NCBI RefSeq assembly: GCF_001613225.1
Contig: NZ_BDBY01000053.1
Location: forward strand, 1 to 61,301
Length of the DNA: 61,301 nt
Direction of reading: 5' to 3'
Source of the DNA: Nocardia pseudovaccinii NBRC 100343
GTDB lineage: Bacteria > Actinomycetota > Actinomycetes > Mycobacteriales > Mycobacteriaceae
Position numbers and translations under genes: made by a program. Of this stretch, positions 52,871 to 61,232 are shown piece after piece. Within the stretch, counting starts at the first letter, position 1. Each line of letters begins with the position of its first letter. The notes beneath the pieces are model-generated. The model saw nothing but the letters and a program-made list of their open reading frames with translations, was not told the origin of the DNA and did not search any database.

Positions 52871-54160
52871 ATGAGCACCCGGGATCTTCGCCTCCTCGTC
52901 GCACTCTGCCTCGGTTCCGCACTGGCCATTACGGCCGTGACCTGGGGCCCTGCCGCGACCGTTTCGCATGCGACGCCGACGACCACCACCACGACGACGC
53001 CGTTCAGCACCCCGAATACCGACAGCTGCCCGCAGAAGACGAAGCCGCCCAACCCGATCGACGAATCCGAGGTCCCCGAACCCGGACAGCCGTCGCCGAC
53101 CCCGCTGGCCGTGCCGACTCCACCGGTCGGCGGCTCACGCCTGGGTGAATGCGGCGTCGTCATCCCGCGCGGCGCACCGCCGGTGCCGCAAGAAATTTCC
53201 GCCACGGCCTGGCAGATTTCGGACCTCGATACCGGTGAGGTGCTCGCCGCCAAGGACCCGCACGGGCGCTACCGGCCCGCCAGCACGATCAAGGTGCTGC
53301 TCGCGACCGTCGCGCTGCGCAGCCTCGACCTGAACAAGACCGTCACCGGAACCCAGGACGACGCGAATGCCGACGGCACCCGCGTCGGCATCGGCCCCGG
53401 CGGCCGCTACACCAACCGACAGCTCATGCAGGCGCTGATCATGGCGTCGGGCAACGATGCCGCGCACGCCATCGCCACCCAGCTCGGCGGCGACGCCGCA
53501 ACGGTACAGAAGATGAACGATCTGGCGAAGTCGTTGTATGCCTTGGATACTCGCACCGCCAGCCCGTCCGGCCTGGACGGCCCCGGGATGAGCACCTCGG
53601 CCTACGACCTGTCGGTGCTGTTCCGCGAGGCCATGACGATTCCCTTGTTCGCCGAATTCATCCACACCGAGCAAATCGATTTCCCCGGCTACCCCAAGGA
53701 CCCGAAAAACCCTGACGACAAAGACCATCCGGGTTTCCCCATCGCCAACGACAACCACCTGCTCTACGAATACGACGGTGCGCTCGGCGGCAAGACCGGT
53801 TACACCGACGACGCGAGGCAGACCTTCGTCGCCGCCGCCCAACGCGACGGCCGCAGACTCGTCGTGACGCTGCTGAAAGCCGATGTGCTGCCGATACGTC
53901 CGTGGGAACAGGCCGCGCGCCTGCTCGACTACGGTTTCGCCCTGCCGAAGAGCTCCACCGTCGGCAAGCTCCCGGAAACCAAGTCCGCATCCACGAAAGG
54001 CACTGCGGGACTTGCCTCCCCACCCCCGAAGGACACCGACGCCCAGCCCGCCGATGAATCCGACGACCACTCGGGCACCCGCACGCTATTGCTGGTAGGC
54101 GGCGTCATCCTGGTCCTCGCACTCCTGCTCGGAGCCCGCCGCATGAGTCGCCACCGATAG
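52871..54160 (+). CDS. D-alanyl-D-alanine carboxypeptidase
   Basis: A 429-residue low-molecular-weight penicillin-binding protein that trims the terminal D-Ala of peptidoglycan peptides. It has an N-terminal signal sequence, a Thr/Pro-rich linker, then the S-x-x-K motif (ASTIK, the nucleophile serine), S-x-N (SGND) and K-T-G (GKTGYT), and a C-terminal membrane anchor (TLLLVGGVILVLALLLG). Position and topology match mycobacterial DacB1 (Rv3330). ATG 52871 was chosen over a GTG 16 codons upstream. Confidence 0.94.
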   Translation: MSTRDLRLLVALCLGSALAITAVTWGPAATVSHATPTTTTTTTPFSTPNTDSCPQKTKPPNPIDESEVPEPGQPSPTPLAVPTPPVGGSRLGECGVVIPRGAPPVPQEISATAWQISDLDTGEVLAAKDPHGRYRPASTIKVLLATVALRSLDLNKTVTGTQDDANADGTRVGIGPGGRYTNRQLMQALIMASGNDAAHAIATQLGGDAATVQKMNDLAKSLYALDTRTASPSGLDGPGMSTSAYDLSVLFREAMTIPLFAEFIHTEQIDFPGYPKDPKNPDDKDHPGFPIANDNHLLYEYDGALGGKTGYTDDARQTFVAAAQRDGRRLVVTLLKADVLPIRPWEQAARLLDYGFALPKSSTVGKLPETKSASTKGTAGLASPPPKDTDAQPADESDDHSGTRTLLLVGGVILVLALLLGARRMSRHR

Positions 54161-54226
54161 GCCCGCGCCGGGGACGAGGAAAAGCTGCACCCGTTGTCGA
54201 GATCCGCTACAGGACCGCGGACTTCC

Positions 54227-55267
54227 TCAGTCGTTAATCGGCCTGCCGCAGCATTTCTTGTATTTGCGGCCCGATCCGCACCAGCAAGGCTCGTTGCGGC
54301 CGCGCGGCCAGACGACGACGTTGCCGGTCTCAGCCAGTACCGCGGCGTATTCGGCCCGTGTCTGTGCCAAAGCCGGGTCCGCGCTGATGGACTCGGCATA
54401 GTCGATGAGGCCCGCGACGGTCGCCGCGGCGATACGTGCCGCCGACGGCAGACCTCGCAGCGTACGCTCCACCAGCCCCCGGTGCTCTTCGTGGGTTTCG
54501 TACTGCTCACGCAACGCTGGCCAGCGCTTCAGAGCTGCGGCGAATTCGCTTTCCGGCCAATACAACACCGAAGTCGCGGACGGGTGCGCTGTCCCGTAGT
54601 GCCCGCCGGTGCCCTGATCGAGCCACCACTGTCGGCCTTCTTCCGCCACGCGATCGATCGAATCCTCCGGCAAGCCCAGGGCGTCGCGAATGCGGCTGCG
54701 GGTCATCGCAAGTTCTTGCAGGCCGAGATACGGTTCGGAGTCCGTGTCGTCGGCCAGCGCGAGTTGCCGAGCCAGCCCGGCCTCCAGCCAGCGCATCGCC
54801 GCATCGAATTCGCGGCGCTCCTCGAACATTTCGGCTGCGGTCAGGTAGGCGACATGGTCGTCGGTTCCCTCAGCGAACACGGTTTCGAGCAGAGCCAACC
54901 CCGTCTGTTCGGCGTTGTCGGTGAGGTCGGTGCCATGATCGATCAGGAAAGTCGCGTACCAGACGCGGGCATCGCCGACAACCGTCCCGCCGTCGGCGAC
55001 CGCCGCTCGATGCAGCCGCAGCGCTCGCTCCGGATTGTCGGCCATGACCCAATGGTCGGCCGCTTCGGTCAGATACTGCGCCCGCTCAGCCGGGTTGTCA
55101 GCCGCCTCTTGTTCGAGCTGGCGCGCGGCCTCCTCCGGGGACTCACAGAAATCGGCGAAGCGATCGGCAAACTCGTCCCGCAGCCGATCCCGTTCCGCGA
55201 GCAGCCGCGCCTGCTCGGCAAGCAGGGCCGCGTACTCCGCCCGCTCGGCATCCGCCTGTCCCACCAC
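54227..55267 (-). CDS. SEC-C motif protein with tetratricopeptide-like helices
   Basis: A 346-residue protein. The first 60 residues form a charged coiled coil (ERAEYAALLAEQARLLAERDRL); the middle has tetratricopeptide-like helices (ALRLHRAAVADGG, RVWYATFLIDHG, AALKRWPALREQYE); the C-terminus is a SEC-C zinc motif RNEPCWCGSGRKYKKCCG (C-x-C-x8-C-C). SEC-C domains occur on SecA and many stand-alone proteins, where they bind zinc. Start is GTG 55267. The function is unknown. Confidence 0.85.
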   Translation of the reverse strand: MVGQADAERAEYAALLAEQARLLAERDRLRDEFADRFADFCESPEEAARQLEQEAADNPAERAQYLTEAADHWVMADNPERALRLHRAAVADGGTVVGDARVWYATFLIDHGTDLTDNAEQTGLALLETVFAEGTDDHVAYLTAAEMFEERREFDAAMRWLEAGLARQLALADDTDSEPYLGLQELAMTRSRIRDALGLPEDSIDRVAEEGRQWWLDQGTGGHYGTAHPSATSVLYWPESEFAAALKRWPALREQYETHEEHRGLVERTLRGLPSAARIAAATVAGLIDYAESISADPALAQTRAEYAAVLAETGNVVVWPRGRNEPCWCGSGRKYKKCCGRPIND

Positions 55268-55328
55268 CGCAGACTCCTCTCGAATCGTGATTTCTCATCG
55301 CTGTCACATGATGCGTCCGGTGCGACTG

Positions 55329-56765
55329 TCAGGATGGGTCACGACAGTAGATTGTCGGTTTGCCACGACCACCTTCTTGCTTTACGAGTCCGGCCGCGCG
55401 AAGTGCACGCAGTGCCTTGCGGATGTTCGGGGCCGACAGCGCCAGAGTCGTCTCGAGTTCGTGGACGGTGCACGGACCGACTGCCAGCGCGTCGTAGATC
55501 TTCTGCTCGGTCGCATTGAGTTTCGGCGACTGCACAGGTTCCCGAGCGGAGTGATACAGCACGGCTGTGAATCGAATTCCGGCGTCGACGTAGTGGGCGG
55601 GCGGCAGTGCCGCCTGTTCGAGCGACTCGGCGACCATGGGCAGACCGGTCGCCAACGCCTCGATTACTCGGGCACCGGTATCCGGGGAACGAACATGCTG
55701 ACAGATGGCAACCAGCCGTGCGTTACGCGCCGAGGTCACCGCATCACGACCCAGCCGCTCGACCGTAATACCATACAGGCCACCCGGATTGGTGATGACC
55801 AATCGGTCCCGCCGCAGGCGGACCTCGATGGCCATCCCCATCGACCAGTGGTCCAGATCCCGATGAACCAACGCGTTGCCGATCAACTCGCGAAACGCGA
55901 CGAGTGGATACTCCGTCCGATCGTGAACGGTTCCGTCGGCAGCTGTCACGATCGACGTACCGAAGGTGCGTCGGGCCCAAGCCAGCGCTTCATCGAGCAT
56001 TCGAGGTATGGGCCCCGTGATCGTTGTTTGATTGCGCGCACGGACTTGTGGCGGATCACCCGGCTGCGGTTCAGCCGATGCCTGAATCACGAACCGCGGA
56101 AACCATTGCTGTGGATGGACACCCATCGCCAGGATCCCGGCCACCGTCGGGCAGCGATCCGCGGCGAGGACGCCCGCGCGCAACAACAACTCCGTGTCGT
56201 CGGCGAACCGCCCGAGCCCGCGCGGATCACGCTCCCGCACTGAGCGCAAGAATTCTCGAACAAGATCGGAGTCCAGATCGGACCATGCCGCGCCCTCCAC
56301 TGGTTCTCGGTCGAACGGCGGTGGACATCTCGACGCCAGAAACGCCTGCTCCTCCAGTTCCGACATCGCGAAGTCGCCGTCGTAGCTGCGAAGGTAAGCG
56401 ATCCCGGTTGCGGCGACCCGACACGGCTTCGCCGCACGATCGCATTCGTGGACACGAACGACGACAACGGGTTCGCCATCGACCATGCCATCCTCGACGA
56501 GTATCCGGATCGGCGGCGTGAACGAACGTGCCTTTGTCCCCAACCCCTGCTTCAAGCCATGCACATCCCCCAGCGGCACGGGCCGGAACCCGGTCCGCTC
56601 ATCGAGCCCGAGAATGATGGTGCCGCCACCCGGCAGGTTCGCAAGCGCACTCAACGTGCTGGTCAGCGACTGCGGCAGCCCACCGGCCGCAGACTTGACC
56701 TCGACATCGACACGATCGCCACCGGCAGCACGGATCTGTGCGATCAGCTCACTCACATCGACCAT
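55329..56765 (-). CDS. AlbA_2/Schlafen-type ATP-binding transcriptional regulator
   Basis: A 478-residue protein. The N-terminal AlbA_2 (Schlafen-like) domain includes VEVKSAAGGLP and GGTIILGLDE, followed by an ATPase-like HATPase region (FRELIGNALVHRDLDHW, the N-box-like motif) and a C-terminal winged helix (CTVHELETTLALSAPNIRKALRALR). It fits the group of ATP-binding regulators often called putative transcriptional regulators. ATG 56765 (MVDVSELIAQ) was chosen. Repeats just upstream suggest autoregulation. Confidence 0.88.
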   Translation of the reverse strand: MVDVSELIAQIRAAGGDRVDVEVKSAAGGLPQSLTSTLSALANLPGGGTIILGLDERTGFRPVPLGDVHGLKQGLGTKARSFTPPIRILVEDGMVDGEPVVVVRVHECDRAAKPCRVAATGIAYLRSYDGDFAMSELEEQAFLASRCPPPFDREPVEGAAWSDLDSDLVREFLRSVRERDPRGLGRFADDTELLLRAGVLAADRCPTVAGILAMGVHPQQWFPRFVIQASAEPQPGDPPQVRARNQTTITGPIPRMLDEALAWARRTFGTSIVTAADGTVHDRTEYPLVAFRELIGNALVHRDLDHWSMGMAIEVRLRRDRLVITNPGGLYGITVERLGRDAVTSARNARLVAICQHVRSPDTGARVIEALATGLPMVAESLEQAALPPAHYVDAGIRFTAVLYHSAREPVQSPKLNATEQKIYDALAVGPCTVHELETTLALSAPNIRKALRALRAAGLVKQEGGRGKPTIYCRDPS

Positions 56766-56772
56766 GTGGGTA

Positions 56773-56815
56773 ATGTAACCCCATGCAGTTACATTTTCGA
56801 GCAAATTAGTTACAT
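56773..56815. promoter_or_regulatory. Triple ATGTAAC operator upstream of the AlbA_2 gene
   Basis: ATGTAAC (56773-56779) faces GTTACAT (56788-56794), and a second GTTACAT lies at 56809-56815, exactly 21 bp from the first. The spacing puts the last two on the same face of the helix. All sit within 50 bp upstream of the ATG at 56765, so they probably form an autoregulatory site. Binding is inferred. Confidence 0.65.
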
Positions 56816-56941
56816 TTGCTGTGTACTGCCCCAGCGTGCAATCAGTCACTACGTGAAAGCGTTGCTCGAGTTGCCAGATTTTGGTCATCCAGCTATCCGG
56901 TAGTCGAACGCGGGGCAACCGCCGACACGCGAGCGACGGGA

Positions 56942-57652
56942 TCAGGGGATGGTTTGTGCCAGGCGGGTGATTTCGCGGCGGATTGTGGGCTGGTCGCAGG
57001 GGGTTATGTGGAATTCGTTGTATTGGTGGCGGTAGTGGTAGCGGCCGTCGCCTTCGATGTCGAACCAGTTCAGGTATTCGGGTGGGGCGGGATGGGAATC
57101 GCGTAGGCCGCGAAGGAATTCCACGGTTCCGGAACCGGAGCGCGGGGCGCGTAGCAGGCGGTAGATACGGTCGGACGGTGTTTCTTTGATGCCGGTCCAG
57201 GACTCGAGGTTGTCGACCAGGCGTTGGGCATCCTCGGCCACGGCCGGATGACGTCCGGGTGGCACGTCGCCGAGCACTGCTGTGAATACGGCGGGCACGA
57301 TCGCGGCGGTGCCGACCTCGAGCACTACATTGCCGCCGAAATCGGGGGTAGGGCCCGGCCGTTGCACCAGGGTGACGCCGATGTCGGCGTCGATCGCGCC
57401 GAATGCGCGCAATGGGCGTCGCCGAGTTCCGGTGAGTGTCAATGCGATTCGCGGATCGGCCGCCACCCGCAAGGCAGCCGAGAGGTCGGGGTTGGCGTGC
57501 AGCGGCAGGCGGCGGTCCAATTCGCGTGTGAGCTGGTCGAATTCGTCCTCCCAGCGCACCGAGGCGATCAGGCGCAGGGGAAAGGGGTAGCGATCCGACC
57601 GCGTCTCACGCCAGATGTGCATGAACTCATCGGGCCTGAACTCGAACTTCAC
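56942..57652 (-). CDS. espG: EspG-family ESX secretion-associated protein
   Basis: A 236-residue protein of the EspG family, chaperones that bind PPE-type substrates of type VII secretion. Typical segments are LTLTGTRRRPLRAFGAI, VVLEVGTAAIVPAVF and a late HQYNEFHITP. GTG 57652 overlaps the stop of the PPE-like gene (GTGA), so EspG is coupled to its likely client. It is the last gene of the four-gene unit. Confidence 0.85.
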   Translation of the reverse strand: MKFEFRPDEFMHIWRETRSDRYPFPLRLIASVRWEDEFDQLTRELDRRLPLHANPDLSAALRVAADPRIALTLTGTRRRPLRAFGAIDADIGVTLVQRPGPTPDFGGNVVLEVGTAAIVPAVFTAVLGDVPPGRHPAVAEDAQRLVDNLESWTGIKETPSDRIYRLLRAPRSGSGTVEFLRGLRDSHPAPPEYLNWFDIEGDGRYHYRHQYNEFHITPCDQPTIRREITRLAQTIP

Positions 57653-58989
57653 CCGCGCTCACCGCTCGGGTGGGCCGCGGGTGCGTCGGCCCCGATCGAC
57701 TGGGGAACCGCCGGATCGTCCGGGCCGACCAGTTCTTCGTACTGGCCGATCAGATAATCGGGAACCTTGCGGTTCGACTCGTCCTCCCCCGATTTGCGCC
57801 CCGTGCCGGGCGACATGCCCGACATACCGTTGCGGCCGGTGCTGGACGCGCTGGTCGTCGCAGTGGAAACCGTTGCCGCGCCGGAATTTCCGGTCGTCGG
57901 CACACCGGTGACACTGCGTCCCGGACTCGGTGTGGTGCTGCTGCCGGGCCCGGAGGTACCGCCCGATCCGGATGTGCCGAAGCCGCCCGCATGCCCCGAG
58001 GTCGTCGGAGTGGTGGTTGCCGTGGCGGGCGAGGTGGCAGTGGTGCTCGCGGCCGTCGTCGGAGACTGGGTTTGTTGTCCGGCAGTGGAATTCGAGTCGA
58101 GACCCGTGGGGGTCACCGTGCCCTGATCGGTCCCCGATGTCCCCGATCCATTCGACTCGCCGTTGTTACCGCCGGTATTTCCGGTGCCGGATCCGGTGGT
58201 GGTGCCGCCATTGCCGTCCCCGCTGCCACCGCTCGGCCCGGCAACGCCCTCGTTGCCACCGCCGCCCGGCGACGTGACCGGCACGAATGTCGGAACTCCT
58301 GATCCGGCGGGGCCGTAGGACGGTTTGTAGTTGTTGTTCATGGTGTCGATCGCCGTGCGATGCAGCGCCTCGATGCCGCGCTGATAGGCGACCTCCTGAC
58401 TGTCACCGTCCCCGACCAGCCCCGCGCCGACCGCGGAAATAATGACCTGCGCGGGGTCCAGCGAGGTCGCCGAACCCCTGCTCCCCTGCGCCGCGGACGG
58501 TGGCGGCACCGTCATCTTCACCACTTCGGCGGCCGACGCCACGCCCTTTATCCGGTGCCCGCAGGCATTGATCACCTGCTCGACATCACTTGCCTGCCGA
58601 TAGAACGTCTGCGCCGCAGCGAGAGCCGCATCAGCCATAACCCCCTCGATGCCCGAGGACAATGCTTTCTGAATCGCGAGATTCGCGCCGAACAGTCCAC
58701 CGCTCAGCGCGGTGGCGATGCTGATCCAGGTATCGGCCTGCTGATGCATGATGCCCGGACTCATCTTCTGGGCGTTGGTGTAGATCTCCTCGTGGGTATG
58801 GCCCTCGAACTGCTCCATCCGAGTGATGTACGCCGGATCCTGGCCGTCGGCAGACAGTTTCGTCCCGTACTGCTCCGCACCCTGCTGCTGACTACGCGCG
58901 AGCGTGCTCGGCTGACTGGTGTCGGGCTTGCGGCTCGAATCGAATGCACCGAGCGCCGAAGGAACATCGTTGATATCGAGGCCGGTCAT
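57649..58989 (-). CDS. PPE-like type VII secretion substrate with a Gly/Ser/Thr-rich tail
   Basis: A 446-residue protein. The first 170 residues are helical with an HEEIYTNAQKMSPGIMHQQ and ADTWISIATALSGG stretch consistent with a PPE-type helical domain. From about residue 240 to 400 it is low-complexity Gly/Ser/Thr/Asn. A likely surface or secreted product; the EspG gene after it supports that. It lies 2 bp after the lipoprotein gene. Confidence 0.75.
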   Translation of the reverse strand: MTGLDINDVPSALGAFDSSRKPDTSQPSTLARSQQQGAEQYGTKLSADGQDPAYITRMEQFEGHTHEEIYTNAQKMSPGIMHQQADTWISIATALSGGLFGANLAIQKALSSGIEGVMADAALAAAQTFYRQASDVEQVINACGHRIKGVASAAEVVKMTVPPPSAAQGSRGSATSLDPAQVIISAVGAGLVGDGDSQEVAYQRGIEALHRTAIDTMNNNYKPSYGPAGSGVPTFVPVTSPGGGGNEGVAGPSGGSGDGNGGTTTGSGTGNTGGNNGESNGSGTSGTDQGTVTPTGLDSNSTAGQQTQSPTTAASTTATSPATATTTPTTSGHAGGFGTSGSGGTSGPGSSTTPSPGRSVTGVPTTGNSGAATVSTATTSASSTGRNGMSGMSPGTGRKSGEDESNRKVPDYLIGQYEELVGPDDPAVPQSIGADAPAAHPSGERG

Positions 58990-58991
58990 CG

Positions 58992-59624
58992 TCAGTTGTC
59001 CTTGCCGATCTCCGGCTCGATGGTGGAGGCGATGTCGGTGATGCCGTCGCAGGGGTTGAGGTTTTGTGGGGCGCGGTTAGTCAGATCGACCGTTATCTGC
59101 AAGAACCCGACCTTGGTTCGGACATCGACCTGGCAGCCGCGACGCACTTGGGGATCACGAATCAACAGGGCTTGGCGACCGTTTACAGTTATCGGCTCGC
59201 TGTATGAGCCGACCTTCGTCAGGTCTTCCTCCCAGGTCGCGTTGCCGGAGTTCAAAGCCAGATTTCGCGTCGGGGAGGAGATGGTGCAGGTCAGGAAGCT
59301 GTACTCCGCCACGAGGTCGTCCAGTCGCTGTCGAGTAGCTGGATCGAATCCCGCTCGCCGGAATGTGTCGTCGCTGATCCAGGTGCACGGGTCGAAGACC
59401 ACCTTGGGGCGTCCAGTGCTGGTGGTGTATTTGTTGTCCTGCGACGGCGGCTGGAGCTTGGGGTTGGTGAGCGTCGGCCGGACTGATTGTGTGCCTGTGG
59501 ATGACGTGGTGGTTTGACCAGAGTCAACTGGTTGTGTGGTGTCGCGGTTGGATGAGCAGCTCGCGGCGAGTGGTGCGACGGTCATCGCCAAAAGCGCCAG
59601 CAAGGTTTTGCGGATTCCGATCAT
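58992..59624 (-). CDS. DUF3558 lipoprotein
   Basis: A 210-residue lipoprotein. The signal ends in APLAASC, with Cys about residue 23 as lipidation site, followed by a Thr/Ser-rich spacer and the DUF3558 domain (VFDPCTWISDDTFRRAGFDP, then YSFLTCTISS, GRQALLIRD, GCQVDVRTKVG and NPCDGITDIA) with several conserved cysteines. The function is unknown; such proteins are common near Nocardia ESX genes. ATG 59624 overlaps the preceding stop (ATGA). Confidence 0.88.
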   Translation of the reverse strand: MIGIRKTLLALLAMTVAPLAASCSSNRDTTQPVDSGQTTTSSTGTQSVRPTLTNPKLQPPSQDNKYTTSTGRPKVVFDPCTWISDDTFRRAGFDPATRQRLDDLVAEYSFLTCTISSPTRNLALNSGNATWEEDLTKVGSYSEPITVNGRQALLIRDPQVRRGCQVDVRTKVGFLQITVDLTNRAPQNLNPCDGITDIASTIEPEIGKDN

Positions 59625-59995
59625 GACGACTGCACTCCTGAAGTACCGGTGGTGATCGATCTCGCGTACATGGCGTCGGCTTCCTCCACCAACTGACCGG
59701 CTCGCAGGTAGGCCGCCGCCATCTTCAAGGCCGCCTCTTTCATTCCCGTTAGAGCATCGGTCATCTGCACTGCTTTGCCGGAAAATCCATCCTGAAGCTG
59801 CTTGGCGGAATCGAACCCGCCGAAGCCGGTGAGCCGATGCAAGTTGGCTGATCGCTTGATCTGCGGATCGAGCGTCGTCTCGACGAACCTCGTATAGACC
59901 TCGGCGCACCGCCGTGCGGCATCCGCCTCCATCCGGAACGTTCCCCCACTGGCCTGTTGATACAGCGCGTTCGCGGCCGATTGCCCCACTTCCAT
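59621..59995 (-). CDS. Small helical WXG-like protein, unknown function
   Basis: A 124-residue helical protein without a Sec signal. It is rich in Ala (NALYQQASGG, VYTRFVETTL, LKMAAAYLRAGQLVEEADAMYA), and an FSGKAVQM turn may stand in for W-x-G. Size and place at the head of an operon with lipoprotein, PPE-like and EspG genes suggest a type VII partner. GAGGGAGGGG lies upstream of ATG 59995. Confidence 0.7.
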   Translation of the reverse strand: MEVGQSAANALYQQASGGTFRMEADAARRCAEVYTRFVETTLDPQIKRSANLHRLTGFGGFDSAKQLQDGFSGKAVQMTDALTGMKEAALKMAAAYLRAGQLVEEADAMYARSITTGTSGVQSS

Positions 59996-60353
59996 CGACT
60001 GCCCCTCCCTCGCTGTCCGTGCGCTTACTGTACTGGACGCGTGAAACGGTCAATCGGTTCCATTGAGACGCAAAGACAGTCTCGATTGGTTTCGATACTG
60101 CGGGTTCGGACCGCTCCAGACGGATTCTGTCCCAGCGTTCCTCCAGCCGTGTGCCCCGACAGAGGTTTATGCCGTGTCGCGTAGCCCCACGGATCGGGAT
60201 GCGCCGGTGTTGATCTGGACCCGCGAATATGCCATTAGATGCAACTTGTCCTGGGGTTATGTCCTGATCGCATGGAAATCCGCACTGTTACCACCAGCTG
60301 GAGTCGTGGCGTGATCTCCTGTTGCGAACAGTGAAACCTGAAGGGAGGCAGGC
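59996..60353. other. 358-bp divergent interval, promoter region of the WXG/PPE operon and the XRE gene
   Basis: On the minus strand TTGACC (60048-60053) and TACAGT (60027-60032), 15-bp spacer, suit a promoter 32 nt upstream of the operon's ATG. A weak dyad GAGAC (60065-60069) / GTCTC (60079-60083) sits beside it. The rest of the interval shows no gene. Confidence 0.5.
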
Positions 60354-61232
60354 ATGTCGGAGGATGGATCAACCCTGGCACGGCGTCAGTTGGGGAAGTA
60401 TCTGCGCAACGGGAGGCAGGAACGCGGACTTTCGCTCCACGAGGCGGCCAGGCTGATTCAGCGCAGTGGCAGCACGCTCCACCGCATGGAGAAGGGTCAG
60501 GTGGCCGAACTGCGCGAGATCGATATCGACGCGCTGTGCACGATCTACGAGTTCGATGCCGACCACACCGCAGCAATGAAAGCGCTTGCGGTACAAGGTA
60601 ACGAGCTCGGTTGGTGGTATGAGTACGCCGACCTGCTGCCGAGGAACTTCGACTTCTATGTCGGTCTCGAGGCATCGGCACAACGCCTGACGACCTACGA
60701 ACCCGAACTCGTACCAGGGTTATTGCAGACGCCAGCGTACGCAAGCGTGCTCATCCGGGCGGTCTACCCTGACGACGATGCCGAGGAGCACGCACGCAGG
60801 GTGAGATTGCGAATGCGAAGGCAAGCCAGAATCACCCGCAAATACCTTCCGGCATCGCTCGATGTAATCCTTCGAGAATCGGTCCTACGGGGAATCGTTG
60901 GCGGGTCGAATGTCATGGCGACCCAGATGAGGCATCTCGCCGACATGAGCACCCGTCCCAACGTGAATTTGCAGGTCCTTCCGTTCAACGCTGGGTTCCC
61001 CGTTGGAGCCGCAGTTGGTCCATTCGTCATCCTGGAGTTCGGCACTGATAGAGATGGACAGCCGATCGAGCCGCCCGTGGTCTACACCGAAAACTTCACA
61101 GGTGGCTTGTATCTTGCGAAACCAACCACGGTTCAGCGATACGATCATACGTACGAGAGTCTTCGGCGAAGCGCGATGGACGCCGCTGCCAGCCGAGCTC
61201 TGCTCAGGCAGATGGCGAAGGAGTATGCGTGA
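60354..61232 (+). CDS. XRE-family regulator with DUF5753-type C-terminal domain
   Basis: A 292-residue protein. The N-terminal helix-turn-helix reads RQLGKYLRNGRQERGLSLHEAARL and STLHRMEKGQ; the C-terminal domain (residues about 95-280) has ASAQRLTTYEPELVPGLLQT and LHVLPFNAG-like VNLQVLPFNAGFP, typical of DUF5753. Such proteins pair with a DUF397 partner, and in streptomycetes they regulate development. GGGAGG precedes ATG 60354. Its stop overlaps the next start (GTGA). Confidence 0.93.
   Translation: MSEDGSTLARRQLGKYLRNGRQERGLSLHEAARLIQRSGSTLHRMEKGQVAELREIDIDALCTIYEFDADHTAAMKALAVQGNELGWWYEYADLLPRNFDFYVGLEASAQRLTTYEPELVPGLLQTPAYASVLIRAVYPDDDAEEHARRVRLRMRRQARITRKYLPASLDVILRESVLRGIVGGSNVMATQMRHLADMSTRPNVNLQVLPFNAGFPVGAAVGPFVILEFGTDRDGQPIEPPVVYTENFTGGLYLAKPTTVQRYDHTYESLRRSAMDAAASRALLRQMAKEYA

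Noticed and set aside
53135..54070. Minus-strand frame of 311 codons inside the carboxypeptidase gene
   Set aside because: Opposite-strand shadow of a gene with clear PBP motifs.
54169..54226. GAGGAA...TTCCTC stem between the carboxypeptidase and SEC-C genes
   Set aside because: The stem is short with a long loop and no U-tract, too weak to call a terminator.
59800..59822. tRNA T-arm-like sequence GGCGGGTTCGATTCCGCC on the minus strand
   Set aside because: It is inside the WXG-like coding frame (GFGGFDSAKQ) and no acceptor, D or anticodon stem could be folded around it.
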